Source of the DNA: Ciona savignyi | Lineage: Eukaryota > Chordata > Ascidiacea > Phlebobranchia > Cionidae | Assembly (NCBI GenBank): GCA_000149265.1 | Contig: CH003379.1 | Span: 103,087 to 167,086, forward strand | Direction: 5' to 3' | Length of the DNA stretch: 64,000 nt | Shown here: positions 8,314 through 20,739 of the stretch, in pieces | How the letters are laid out: every line of letters begins with the position of its first letter | Position numbering within the stretch: position 1 is the stretch's first letter | The notes under the pieces: model-generated | The model's database searches: none | What the model was told of the DNA's origin: nothing | What the model saw: the letters and a program-made list of their open reading frames with translations, nothing else | Position numbers and translations under genes: made by a program

Positions 8314-11300
8314 TTAGTTGTAATTCTTGGCAAATTCCTCTCCCTTCTTAATAGAAGCTTGTAGCTCTGGGATGCATGCGGCTACCAATGACTCCTCGTA
8401 AGCTGACAGCTTTCCAGTGCCAAGGTTGGATTCAATACCATTAGGCTGTGGGGAAAGATCAATAATATAATCGTGATGAATTGTCTTAAGTGCTCCATGG
8501 AAAAAATCTAATATTATCCGATTTTGGATTAGTTTTGGGATTGATAATGTGAAATTAAGCAACACTCCGGTATTAATGAAGAATAATTGAATATTAGACT
8601 TCCTAATACCTGAAAACTTGACTACTATTACTAGGCTTAACCAAGCACAAAGGTATAAGAGTGGCCTTATTTGTATTGTTTTTCAATGTGTCTTTGCATT
8701 TTATATATTAAAAGTCCTAGATTAAAGGGCTCTTTCCCCCTATCCAAAGTGAATTCCCACAAAAATACCAAAGAGACTTCTCACACAAACTAAAGACCAA
8801 ATCCAAAGCACAAAAGGGACTCTGCTACTAAACTCACCCCAAGAAGAAGTTGTGTGGAGAAATACTTGGTGTCGGATCGATCGGAAGGAACGAAGGCGCA
8901 TTCCACCACTCCTTCCTTTCCACTCAGCGCATCCAGTGCTGACGCAGCAAAACGTGCTCCAGCGTACGCCATCGACAATGTAGCAGATCCCTATTGTGAT
9001 GCGAATATTTGTAAAATTTGCTTCCTATTGTAAGGTTTACCATGATTCATTTAAACAAATAAAGGAAACTTCAAAAATGGGATGGTAACATCCAGTAACC
9101 CCAAAGAAAAAAATTCAAACAAAAATACTTCTTGATATTGATATAGTTTGACGTGAAAATACCTCTCGGTTTTTACAAAATGGGTGACTATAACATGATT
9201 TTCCTTTTCCTTTTTTTTACAGCTTTTTTATTGTTTTTTTTTATGGAGCAAAAACATAACTAAATACCAAATGGGTGACTATAACAAATAAAATACCAAA
9301 TGGGTGACTATAACATGCTATTTTTTTTCGTTTTTTTATTATATTTTTATGGAGCGAAAACAGAACTAAATAAAATATTCAGTGAACGTTTTTTTACCAC
9401 CAACCGCACCAACTTAAAATTCAGGTGTGGCAGGGGTTCACACTACACCTCTCTAATGGCACCGCTGGTAGTCCAAATGTGAACTTGAATTTGAATTATT
9501 TATACTTACTTATACATATTGATCAAACTTACTTATACATAATGATCAAACTTACTTATACAGCCAATTAAACATTCTAACCAAAACCAACATATTTTAA
9601 TTAACTTCTGCATTTTTGGCAAAACATATTGTCGACAGCTTTTCCTATGTCCACTAATCCACACATTTTCGCAAACTAATTATCCCCAACCCCAGAAAAT
9701 CGAACAAACTAACACATTTTTTCTAAATCAACTACTCCCCTAGCCCAGTGCAAAAGTAAACACATTTGCCCGAACGAATATCCCCACCCACCACAAAATA
9801 TCAAACAAACTTACAGCTCCAGCCTTGGCCTTGACCACCTCGGTACCAGCGTCCTGGATTCGAGTTGTTATCGCCTCTAGTGCAGCTTGGTCGAATGTGA
9901 CTGATGGTTGGCATTGTGAGATCACTGGGATGATTGTGATGCCAGCGTGGCCACCAATCACTGGGACATTCACTGAAGAAACGTCTAAGCCCTGGGAGAG
10001 ACAAGGCCATGAAAGGGTTGAGCCATGAAAAAAATGGATAGAAGAGTTAGGCCATAAAAATACTGTAAGGATACAGTTGGGCCATAAAAAATCAGGATGA
10101 GAGGTTAGTCTTAAAATTACTCCAATAATAGAGTTCCTCCATAAAAATACCCGAATACAAGAGCTTGGCCATGAAATTACCACAATAAAAAAGGAGAATC
10201 GGGCCATGAAAATACTACAATAAAACAGGAGATTTGGGCTATGAAAATACCAAAACAGGAGAATTGGGCCATGAAAATACTACAATAAAACAGGAGATTT
10301 GAGCTATGAAAATACTAAAACAGGAGAATTGGGCCATTAATATACAGAAATAAAAAGTTGTGCCTTGAATAAAACTTAATAATTGTCACAGGTTGTGATG
10401 TTATTAAAACACGAATAAAAAACCAGCTGACAGCAGCTCATCTTACCTTCGCTTCTGCAACGAAAGCGTTGGATCGTACAATATCCAGAGTGGAAACCCC
10501 AAACACTTTGCCCAAATCGTTAACCCCAGCTTTCTTGAACATCTCACAACAGATGGGAACAGTGGAATTGACCTGAAAAGATTAAAAGTTTGACAGCGGC
10601 GATGGTTTAGAATGGATAGGAAAGGATATTCAGGTTTATCCCTGTGAATAGGAAAACCGTTAACAGACGGGCAATCTAGCCCATCGTCGGTTTACCGGAG
10701 CTATTGCAGACTGCAGTGTGTTGTATTTGATACACACGTCTATTCAATTTGGTAGAACCCATTAATCTGCTGGGTTCAGACAGTGTTCGTTAAGTGCCTT
10801 GTCCAAGCCAACTACCTAGAGACTAGTTTCGAACCTATAATATTTTGGTTGAAAGGGTCGTACTAAACTTTGTCTTAACATATGGGACAGAACAGAATCA
10901 TAGGTGTAAATTTATGGAGTACAGAGGGTGCAAATTTCACCCGTAACATTAGCACAAAACTTTACATTTGAGTGACAAAGTTAACAGTTTAAAAAAGCCG
11001 CCGAATGATTCAGTGGTAATGGGTGTTGATCAGAATCAGATAGGTTCTTGGTTCAATCTCTGATGGGACATGTTTCTATGCAAGTTGTTGTTCCTGTTTT
11101 AAGGCACTTACATACAAAGCTGTGATTCAAAGAAAGACTCCTAGGTTTTTTTAAAATCGCAGAAATATTAAATATTACACAAATGCAGTATAAGAAAAAG
11201 ACCTAGCAACCTAACTGTGAGCATGAAGTAATCTGACAATTGCATTTACCACTTACAGGAATAAACAAGACAAACCTATAATATAGCTCATTTCCAAGAT

Positions 11301-12912
11301 ATAAAACAAACCCACATACCGGGTTAGAGATGATACAGATGAATGCTTTGGGGCAGTATTTAGCGCAAGCCTTGGACAACTCGGCAACAATACTAGCGTT
11401 GGTGGTAAACAGATCGTCTCTTGTCATGCCTGGTGATACAATCTTTTATCAAACAATAAGGAAATTTTAAATGGACCACAAACATAGGCCTACTAGCCTA
11501 GTGTAAAAATATATATGTGGTACCGGTATTCTAAAAAGATATTTATGAAATTGTAATTCTAATAATTTATTATAGAATTTTGTAGATGTCTGAATATGCA
11601 AAAGCATTAAAAATACAAATTTTGAATTAGAAAATTACTGAGCTTGTAAAGAAGCTTACTATTCTGCAAAATTTCAATGGTTTGTTCATGTCATCGTGTG
11701 TATTGAATTTACCTGGCTTTCTTGGCACGCCGGCAGGAATCACGACCACGTCACATCCTGTCAAACATTCCCCAATCTCATCGGGACCTGTGTGTCCTGC
11801 AACAGGTAGACGGGTTTTTAACACATTAGGTAAACAATACTTTGTTTTGAGGAGTTGGAAGAATGAAATATTTGAATATTGGGATTGTAAAACTTTATTA
11901 CTCCATATCCGAATAAATAACTCAATGAATCAATATAAGTTTTCCACCAAAGGGATACAGGTTCAAAATTGGTCATTAGCTACTTGTTTGTGACCTTTGG
12001 CAAGACTTTTGGCGAACAAATGGGTGTTATCAGTGCCAAATTTTAAGAAATCTCTCAATCATGTACAACATACTGCAATGGATTTGGTAACTTTTCTTAA
12101 GTAATCAGGGGTTTTCTTGACGATAGCCTGTGTGATTACACTCTTGCATTTTACCATTAAAATGGATAAACATAAAAATCCTATCCTATCCACATTAGTC
12201 ATAAAAAAAGTCCAAACAATTCTCTACTACTTGTGAGTCACCCCAACGAACCTGTGACTTTAGCAGCCGTGTCGATGTGACTAAGATCAGCAGCGACACC
12301 TGGTGTATGAGCGATGTCGTACAACGCGAGATGTTTCACTCCTGGTGTCTGTTTCAGCAACAGCGACATCGGCTGGCCAATTCCACCAGAGGCACCAAGG
12401 ACCGACACTTTGTAGTTGCTCTGAGGGTGGAAACAAGTGTAAATAATAGGATATTCAAGTTTTTAGTGAAATCTATTAATTCTCTGGGTTTTGGTGAGAT
12501 CTGCTATACAGCTTGCCCAAAGATCCGACTACTCTATGGCATACCATTGTTTTGCCAGGATTACTTACAAAAAATTAGAAGCAAATTTGTCATTTATAAC
12601 TCTATACTCTAACATTTGACCATACTTAAAAAAAAAACTTTTATAAACGAGGGCTTTTCAGTTGAATATAAAAAAACTGCAGATTTTGACATGCATACGT
12701 GCGTGCTAAAAAAAAAGTGCACAGCCAACACACAGTTTTGCACCATTTTTAATTAATACCACTTCTCATACTAAGGTTCAAAAATATTTTCTTAAAAACA
12801 AATGTACATATACCAAAACACTTACTTGGTTACTGACAGAAAAGCTTCTCGCAAGGACTGAGAGTCCAGTCATCTTATTCATTTGAACCAATCGAGTTAA
12901 ACTAGCAGCCAT
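8314..12912 (-). CDS. MDH2: Mitochondrial malate dehydrogenase
   Basis: It interconverts malate and oxaloacetate with NAD in the mitochondrial matrix (citric acid cycle, malate-aspartate shuttle). The eight coding exons, 5' to 3', are 12912-12826, 12420-12252, 11796-11713, 11429-11320, 10572-10447, 9991-9815, 8990-8838 and 8445-8314, giving 345 residues (human 338). All phases agree and no stop interrupts. Residues 1-29 form an Arg/Ser-rich transit peptide. GASGGIG at 38-44 is the NAD-binding Rossmann loop, VPRKPGMTRDD carries the substrate-loop arginines, and GGHAG holds catalytic His207. [13 protein letters not shown] is a family signature near the C-terminus. An acceptor-like AG lies 5 bases before the ATG, suggesting spliced-leader trans-splicing. 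ATTAAA on the minus strand near 8270 could serve polyadenylation. Introns hold a SINE and minisatellites. Confidence 0.97.
9170..9560. repeat. Short tandem repeats in MDH2 intron 6
   Basis: ccaaatgggtgactataac recurs at about 9179, 9270 and 9298. A 23-bp unit, acttacttatacatattgat plus caa, recurs three times near 9506-9560. Confidence 0.6.
10010..10345. repeat. Minisatellite in MDH2 intron 5
   Basis: About nine diverged copies of a 30-36-bp unit containing gggccatgaaaatac, with acaataaaacaggaga between, lie just upstream of exon 6. The open minus-strand frame spanning it is an artefact of the repeat joined to the exon. Confidence 0.7.
10612..10858 (-). repeat. tRNA-derived SINE in MDH2 intron 4
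   Basis: Inverted copy: ggataggaaaggatattcag tail, atcgtcggtttaccggagct, aacccattaatctgctgg, then a diverged head ending near ttggttgaaaggg. Confidence 0.75.
11935..12192 (+). repeat. Degenerate SINE in MDH2 intron 2
   Basis: ggttcaaaattggtcattag, acatactgcaatgg, gatagcctgtgtgattac and the tcctatcctatcc tail identify a diverged plus-strand copy whose head is poorly preserved. Confidence 0.65.
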
Positions 12913-13837
12913 TTTTTCTGGGTCAAATTAAAATTTCCTAGGCTTATCTATTTAATTTAAATGAAACTGAAAAAATTCAATATTACTATGAAAGAACATT
13001 AAAACAACTACAGTTTAGTATATTTTTGCTTCATCATTAGCATTACTTTACACAACATTTTCAAGTTATGGAGACAGAATAACACGACAAACCTAGTTAA
13101 AACACGTCAGTGAATACCATGCATAATAACACCTTGCAAATTTATTGAAAACGGGTAATAAGATCCAACCTTGCTACCGGCAAACACAAATAAAAGTATC
13201 ACGTTTCGTAAACGTGATCAGAGTTTTTGATAATTTGTCCTTTTTTCTTTCATGTTGGGGGAAAGGTCATCGCCGACTTCGGTTCAATAATCACGAATAA
13301 AATATATGAAAAAGATTTTATTAGAAATACGAAAATCTCACAAAAATAAACAAACTTCACACTTACTATTTAATTGTAATTTAGGTTAAAACCGTTTAAT
13401 AACCGCGACACATATAATCATTTTTGTATACATTATATTTTTACCGTTATCAATACTATTGAAAAAGAAATATAGGAAACAAATTGTATATGCACAAAAG
13501 TAACACTGTGTTTTTGTTGTCTTTTGTGTTTTTGTCCCGAAACTTAATTAACTGGAACAAATAGTAAATAAGTAGATTTCACAATATAAAATTTTCCTTT
13601 TTTAAATTTTAGGCACACAAATGACGCAAGAAGTATAAAACTTAAAAAAAAACTTAAAAAATATTCTATTAAAAACAAGATTAATTAAATATTAAACAGT
13701 TTCTACAATAATGATAATAAACATATTAATTCAATAACTTTTGTTGTATCCATTATAAATAGGTGCTTGTTTCTATAGTAACATTGGACTAGGGACGCCA
13801 TATGTTATCTTGACGTCGACTTTGCATTTCTACGAAA
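12913..13837. promoter_or_regulatory. Shared upstream region of MDH2 and STYXL1 (head-to-head)
   Basis: 925 bases separate the divergent start codons. The sequence is AT-rich. acgtttcgtaaacgt at 13201-13215 is a 15-base near-perfect palindrome. No TATA box is clearly placed. A bidirectional promoter is inferred from geometry alone. Confidence 0.4.
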
Positions 13838-16800
13838 ATGTCTAGATTAGTTCTAATTGAACCGACTGAATTGTACAACATATTGAACCAACATACCATC
13901 TATCCCTGTCTGAGTGACCAGAACTTTCTACTTCTACTGGGTAATCCCTCAAAGTAAACTTAAACTAGGTAACCTTAACAAAATAAAGAAAGTGAAGTAG
14001 TTTTCGGTGCCAGTTTAGGAAGATTACAAGTTTAAATATGCATCAATTTATCCACATTGTATAAAAATGTTATTACAATTTCTTACTAGTTTACTGTATT
14101 ATCAATAAATAATTATGTTATTCTATTGCACCTGTTCCCTTCTTTCTATTTTACTTTTACAACTTTTCTTTCAGGATAGTCATGTTTACTCATGTATCAG
14201 AATAACAAAGGGCATTATAACATATATAAAATTAGATAACTGTGTTTTCATTGACCCTTACCACAAAAATATGTTTTTATTAGGATTTATAAGGAAGGCA
14301 CCAGGATTAGTACATCCTTTTTTATCAATGTTTTTATTAAAAAAAAGTTTTCTTTTATTGAATTTTAAGTGACTTTTGCTGGGGATATTTAACATAAAAC
14401 ACTCATTTTTAATTACCATTCAATAATCATATAAACATTCATAAAATTATAAATATTCTCATATGAAAATTATAAATATTACCTGATACTAATTATAAAA
14501 ATTCACACTAAAAATTATAAATATTCACGGATAGAAAAAATTTTACTCTTCACAGATGCGCGAAAAAAGTCGGAATATGACGAGAGTCATGTGATCACTT
14601 CCAAACGAGCTCCAATAGATGAAGATGGAAATTACAACGTTCCATACGACTCTGAATTGGAATGCAAAACACATGTCATCGTGTATGACAGTAACTGCCG
14701 ATCACTTAGAGAGAAAAGTAAGGATTATTATTTAAGAATATTACAGGTTAAACATGTTTTATGCCTATAAAACACATGTAGCGCTATTACATTCTTATAG
14801 AGGAACAGGGAGAAGGCATTATCTGTGAGGCAATAGACGTGTTGACTGCATGTTGCAATTCAGTTACTTTGATAGGCTAACTAACCAATGTATACTGTTT
14901 TGGAAAGCAATATGCTTGTTGACTGTATCATTGTTTGGTGTCTTTGTCCTGGATATTTATGTAAATTCAGATAAGTGTGTTTTAGTCTATTTATGTTTGC
15001 GCAAATTCTTGGCAGAAAAAAAGCATCCTTTTTATAATTGCAATATCAAATATTAGTGTGCGAACTGACATGTTCCTGTTGCAATTGCAGTTTATATTAT
15101 GGTAATCTATAAGTGTGGGTAATGTAAAAGCAAAACAGGTCATAACGAAGACATTGTAATATATTCCAAAAAATTCAGACCAAAACGTTGTCTTATCAAA
15201 ACCAGCCAATACAAGCTTAAAAATAACATTTATAACTGAGTCAGTAAAAATAACATCTTATAACAACTATGTCATTAAAACATCTCACTGAGTAAAATAA
15301 CGAGTCACAACAACCAAGCCAGTAAGACATTTGACCATATCATGTATCCAACCCTAGGTCCCTCAGTATTTTGTGCATCAGTGATGGCAAACAACGGGAG
15401 CAAAAACCCGGTGAAGATCCTCAGGGGTGGATATGAAGACTTCTCCGCCATGTACCCCTTTCTAAGGACTCAAAAGATCCTTTACTTGCCCAGGGTGAAT
15501 AAATAAATGTTTTTCATTTATTTTTAAAATGAAAATGCTGCTACTCCTGTATATCCCCGTTTATGGAACAACGCAAAGTGGTTATCACACAGGTAATTGC
15601 TACCTTGCGCTCACTGTAAGGGTACAAGAGCAATTGTAATGTTTTGTGTATGATTCAGATGTTCCTTCATTTTTCGTTGAACCCATTAATTAACTGAGTT
15701 TTGGCAATGTCAACTAATTGCCTTTCCCAAGTACCTACTAGCCCGCGACCTGTTTTTACCCTGCAACCTTTTAGCGGTTCGATCAGAGAACAACTTTAAA
15801 GGGTTGTAATCTCAAAACTGGCTTTTAGTTAGTCAGTTGTGTTCTTGGGCAATGAATTAAGCAGCATTGCCTGAACCCAGTGGATTAGTATCTTGAAACA
15901 AATTGTAAAAACGTCTCCGGCTGGTTAGCTCAATTCTAACGATTGTCTGCAAGAAGCCAAAAGGTTGTAGGATCAAAACCAGTTGTTTGCTAGACAGTTG
16001 TGCACTGTGGCAAAGTACTAAGCTGACATTGTTTGAAACCTATGGATTCAATCATATCTAACACATGCAAAAGCTATGGTAACTGGACGCAAAGTGTCTT
16101 CGTTTTTCCATTTACGAGAATAAAACATTAATATCCCATCCTTAACACACCGAACCCGATTTCTAGGAATACGACAACATTGAAACTTACCCATGTGAGG
16201 TTCTCCCAGGCATTTTGTACATCGGATCAAAGAAACAAGCTCAGAGTTCTGCGATCCATAAGGAACTTAAAATTCACTCCCACATTAATTTGTCAAAGAG
16301 CAAGGATAAATTGTAAGTTGATTTTCAGAATGTGATATGAAAGTATTGAACATTATATTAAAAGGTGCGGTAAAAAGAGAATTATAACAAAAAGCTCAGG
16401 TTGTCTTGGGAGGTCTGATAAACTTGTTAGTCAGGTTATAATCATTTTTTTACCTTGCAGTCACCATCGGGTTACATGATCTATTGTAGTGTGTTGTTTA
16501 TAACAGTGGGCGCGAGGTGATCTGACGATTGCCCTTGTGTTAAACCCCTTGGTTTTCCCATTCACGAAGATAAACATAAATATCCTATCCCCCCCTCTTG
16601 TCCTACAAAAAACATATTGCGTCAAGCCCAACAGAACTTTTCCAATATTTGTTGAATTTATCGATCAGTTTCAAGAATGGAGATGAATCCTACCTAGAGG
16701 TTCCCATCAATGATGATGAGAACGCCGACTTCACCTCATTTATTCCGGAGATTGTCAGATTTATTGGTGAGTAAAATCATTTCCAAGTTGTGTTCTTAAG

Positions 16801-18181
16801 CGAGGTTGACACAAATACTGATGTATTGCCTGTCTGTTACCAGAAAGGTTATTGTCATATAAGTCTGGCCGGTTGGTCTAGCGGTAAAGTGTGTCGCCTT
16901 TTAATCGAAAGGTTGCTGATGCAAAAAGCAAAGCACTTTACCGACATTGCCCGAACCCAGCAGATTAATGGGTTTTACCAAATTGAAGGAACGTGTCTAT
17001 CATATACAACACACTGCAACTGGAATAGCTCCGGTGGGCACTATCAGTCTAAGAACTAAAGTTCTAATAGAATGGAATATGATATTTAAGTACTATTATT
17101 ATATAAATAAATATTTCTAGTACTTACCATCTAACTATATTTAGAGTAAACAAAATCAACATATTCTTTACTTTTACCAGGTTTTGTTTGACCAAAATCA
17201 TTGTCTGACTGAAAGGAATTAAAAATCTGTTTTTCTAGATGAAAACAGAAACAAACTGAACATAATCCTCGTGTGGTCGGACAATGGAATAAGCAGAAGC
17301 GCAGCCGCTTGTATTCTTTACCTGATGTCGTATTACAAATGGCCTTTGCAGGTAGTGGTTTGCTCACATACTTTTGGACCAATCAATAATGTTCACTAAA
17401 TGTGTCTCTTGATATCGTACTTCTGTCGTAGGATGGGATATTCATGTTTATCACCGTGAATGGGAAAACCAAGGTGGTTAACACACAGGCAATCGTCAGA
17501 TCACCTGGGTAACATTAATGGTTCTGATTGTCCAGTTGTGTGATTTAAACCAGTGTGTCTCATCTGCCAGTTTTTGTTAGTTTTCATGGAAACTTTATTT
17601 TTCAAAGGTTCAACAAAGTAAAAAGGTCTTATACTTTAACTTTTATTATCGATGATCAATTTAGATCACTATATAATTTAAAACCAACCTACAAATGTTT
17701 CTTTTATTATATGTTATAAATAAAGAAGAATATAGTCCGGTTGGTCTAGAAGTGCCTTGCCCATGGGCACAGCTGACTAGCTAGCACATTAAACTGATGA
17801 TTACCTGTGTGTTAACCCCCTTGGTTTTACCATTCACCAGATTAAACATATATATCCTATCCCATTTTCTATAATTAGTTTAGTACACCATTATGCGTTT
17901 TAATACCAGCCTACAAATGTTTCTTTTACTATATGTTGTATGAAATTATAAATAAAAAAGAACACAACAGTTACACATAAATATCCGATTCTACTAATGG
18001 ACCCACAAGGTTTTCCATGGTAAGAAAATCTAACTATGATCCATTTCAGGATGCGTGGAGACATATGCGATCATGCAAATTCACAATGAGGCCAAACAGA
18101 GGCCTAGTCAAACAGCTGGCAAAATTTGAAGAACAGCATCTTGGCTCAGCTATTACAAACATTTCGGACCCATTTTTTTAA
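13838..18181 (+). CDS. STYXL1: MK-STYX-like pseudophosphatase (rhodanese plus inactive dual-specificity phosphatase)
   Basis: The exons are 13838-13940, 14556-14717, 15367-15494 (or from 15358), 16167-16312, 16669-16766, 17239-17351 and 18050-18181, giving 293 residues (human 313). Phases agree throughout. The N-terminus has EPTELYNILNQ and then D-A-R-x-K-x-EYDESHVIT (residues 35-49), the rhodanese/CH2 signature of MK-STYX. LRGGYEDF and LRTQKI follow. The phosphatase half reads V-W-S-D-N-G-I-S-R-S at 224-233, so the HCxxGxxR active site has Trp for His and Ser226 for Cys. Catalysis is therefore not expected; family members act as scaffolds (stress granules, mitochondrial apoptosis, ERK signalling). 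The C-terminus MRPNRGLVKQL...ITNISDPFF also matches. The 9-base alternative acceptor (AG at 15356-15357 or 15365-15366) would add three residues. Confidence 0.93.
16867..17045 (+). repeat. SINE head and body in STYXL1 intron 5
   Basis: ggccggttggtctagcggta, gtgtcgccttttaatcgaaa and gcccgaacccagcagattaa are well preserved, but the tail is missing. Smaller SINE fragments lie at about 15590-15920, 16030-16150, 16500-16600, 17430-17510 and 17735-17870 in the same gene. Confidence 0.7.
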
Positions 18182-18357
18182 TGAATTGTTTATATTTTAT
18201 ATTGTCGTGCAGTGTTTGATAACCTTTGTATAAAACAGATTTTATAAAGTTACATTTTATTAAGTGTTAAGGAGAGCTAGAAAACTGGCTGTTATTGACA
18301 TTTTAATTTAAAATTTTGAGCATAAATACAGTATTATCACACTTCTAATTTGTACTT

Positions 18358-18452
18358 TTTTATTGCACACATGTTCACCAATTCTGTCATTTTTTATATA
18401 AAAATGATTCTTTTTTAGTTTTATTTTATTTGATAAACAAAAAAACAATAAA
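18358..18452. terminator. Opposed polyadenylation signals of STYXL1 and ALKBH4
   Basis: AATAAA on + at 18447-18452 could end STYXL1, and on - at 18363-18358 could end ALKBH4. The two stop codons are 312 bases apart, so the 3'UTRs would overlap by roughly 100 bases if these signals are used. Confidence 0.4.
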
Positions 18453-18493
18453 ATATAAATTAATTTGCTAAAAAATTCTAAAACAAAACATTT

Positions 18494-20739
18494 TTATAAG
18501 ACGACTTGTCCGTTAAAAGTCCCAGCTATGTCCAGTAAGGTTCTTCCAATGTGTTCCTGAGTCCCACCGGAGCTAAATTCTGGAGAAAGTTCACGAAAAG
18601 TGCAGCAAAGTCGTTTGCTTGTTATGTCTTTTCTGTAAAATCGGAAACAAAATAATTAAAATAAAGGTACTGGTTTGTTAAGTTAGTTTTTTTGCCACAG
18701 TTGCAAATGGCGGCAAGTAAAACATGTCATGAAACAGTTGCAATGGCAAAACTGAGTGTTTCAAACACGTAATGAAAAACTTTAGTATAAAACATAGCAG
18801 ATATGAAAAACCAAAGCAAGGTTTATGGCAAAACAAACAGTTGTAAAATAAATTAATTGTTAAAAATTAGAAAAACGAAATGCTTTTAAACACGTAATAA
18901 AAAACAAACAAATACGCCAAACCTAAGCAAGGTTTATTCCTATAAGTGGGACAACTTAGGGCTTTGCAACACCAGTGATTGTCAGATTACTCTGAAGTCC
19001 ACATGAAAGGTAGCCCGCTAAATGACAAGAGATATTACTATGTGTTAATAAGATTGGTAGGAAAATGAACAACATATTTCAACGGCATTAGGGAACAAAT
19101 AACTGAATATGTTTTAACTTGCATTATCCTTTTTTTTCAACACAATATTTTAGAACATTTGTATCAATGCTGTAGTAATATTTAAGATCTATGTGATGCT
19201 AGGTCATATAAGCCCGAGGCACTTCTCTCTTTCGATCTTGACACACTTTTAATAAAGGACGTAACAAAGGTAGTGTGTTGAACACACACTCACATTTAAT
19301 GCTACATATTAGTGTATAATTAAAATGTGTTTGATTGGTTGAACACACACTACATTTAATGCTACATATTAGTGTATAATTAAAATGTGTTTGATTGGTT
19401 GAACACACACTACATTTAATGCTACATATTAGTGTATAATTAAAATGTGTTTGATTGGTTAAACGGTGCTCCTGTGTAGTTAAACTTATTTGAATTAATA
19501 AAATTATTTACCTTTGAATTGAATGTTTCCATTTATACCTTGCATCTCCTGATAACATCACCAATGACCGACGATATAACGGTACCTTTACTTCAAATTC
19601 ATTCAAACCAAATTTACCGCTGTCTATATCCAGAGTTTTAACACTCGTTAAGTCAATGTCCACTATTTCTGGTTTTAGGTTTGTTAGCTCTATTTTTGCT
19701 GAGTCATCTGTTGTCATGGTGAACCACGAGTCAGATAGTAAATTTAAAGATAACAATCGTTCACCCCACAACCATGCATCGTCATAATGTGGGTCAATAG
19801 AGGCACCCCGAGATGGGTCGTACTCCAAATTACACTGTTCAACAGTTGCAAAGTTATCCAGTCCTTCCAAAGACCTTATCCTCTCTACTATAAAATCTAT
19901 ATACTTTGGTAACCCAGTGAACGATGACAATTTTACTTTCTTCTTTTTAAAGTTCACTTTGGGTCCGTAGTCTTGTTTTCTTCTTCCAGATTGGGAGTCT
20001 TTCCATCGATTGGAGTTGATTGCCGACGGATCAGTTCTCTCTCCTCAGGTGCTGATATGAAATCTTGGAATACAGAGACTCCAGGGAAGTCAAACCCAAC
20101 CAAATGATGACCTTGATAACAGACGCACTTCTTTAAGGATGGCACATACAGCATTTCTTTGGGGGATTTTTCCTGCATAATAGCAGAAATAAAATCTAGG
20201 AAAAATTGTACACTAAAATAAGAAGAATAGGATACTCAAAATTTATAGCATTTTTCGTGGGATATCGGAAAATCACTAATCCGACAAGTTATGATACACA
20301 TGTATATTCCAAGGGTCCTGGGAAAACAAAGATGGCTTTATTATATGACAATAGATCCAGCAACCCAACAAAGAGGAATCTTATGATACCACATATGTTA
20401 TAACAATGATTATTTTCCAACACAAAAGGGGTAAACATGTTTTACATGAGCATCCTATAATACTGCTACTCCTACCTAGAACGATAAATACAGGTGCTAC
20501 TGTTAGCATAAATACAAGTGCTTATTTTTGTTCATGCCGCACTTTTTCTGATTTTTTTAAACTACTTAAAAGACATTAATGGTTTGGATGGTAAAAAGAA
20601 ATTTGTACAGATTGTATTGTACCTTTTGTTTCTCATTACCGCTGTGTTTCAGTTGGTTTTGGTCGAAATGGTTTTCGCAAACAATACATCTTCTACAGCC
20701 CTTACAGGCACAAGTTTTCAATTCTACCTTCGTTTCCAT
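18494..20739 (-). CDS. ALKBH4: ALKBH4-type Fe(II)/2-oxoglutarate dioxygenase, with an apparent frameshift
   Basis: The family consists of Fe(II)/2-oxoglutarate demethylases (actin Lys84 monomethyl is the best-known substrate). Exon 1 (20739-20623, 39 residues) has the Cys motif CACKGCRRCIVC, as in ALKBH4. Exon 2 is 20172-19512 and exon 3 is 18632-18494. Exon 2 reads FDFPGVSVFQDF, then later SGRRKQDYGPKVNF, FATVEQCNLEY, IDPHYDDAWLWGERLLSLNL (Fe ligands H and D) and YKWKHSIQR (distal His). Exon 3 has RLCCTFRELSPEF, with the 2-oxoglutarate arginine. Between ELIRR (near 20023) and RWKDSQSGRRK the frame moves: two extra bases or one missing base around 20019-20023, otherwise leading to a stop at 19954. 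Everything else is intact, so a sequencing or assembly error or a recent allele is likelier than old decay. An acceptor-like AG lies 2 bases before the ATG. Confidence 0.88.
19279..19461. repeat. 60-bp tandem repeat, three copies, in ALKBH4 intron 2
   Basis: The unit contains gaacacacactacatttaat, gctacatattagtgtataat and taaaatgtgtttgattggtt. The second and third copies are identical, and the first has a small insertion (cactcacattt). Near-identity implies recent amplification. Confidence 0.9.

Noticed and set aside
19279..19461. CRISPR-like array
   Set aside because: The repeats are directly abutting 60-bp tandem units with no spacers, inside an intron of an animal gene.
19508..20178. Two separate genes for the two minus-strand frames
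   Set aside because: They are the two halves of one ALKBH4 exon displaced by a frameshift; the protein similarity runs straight across.
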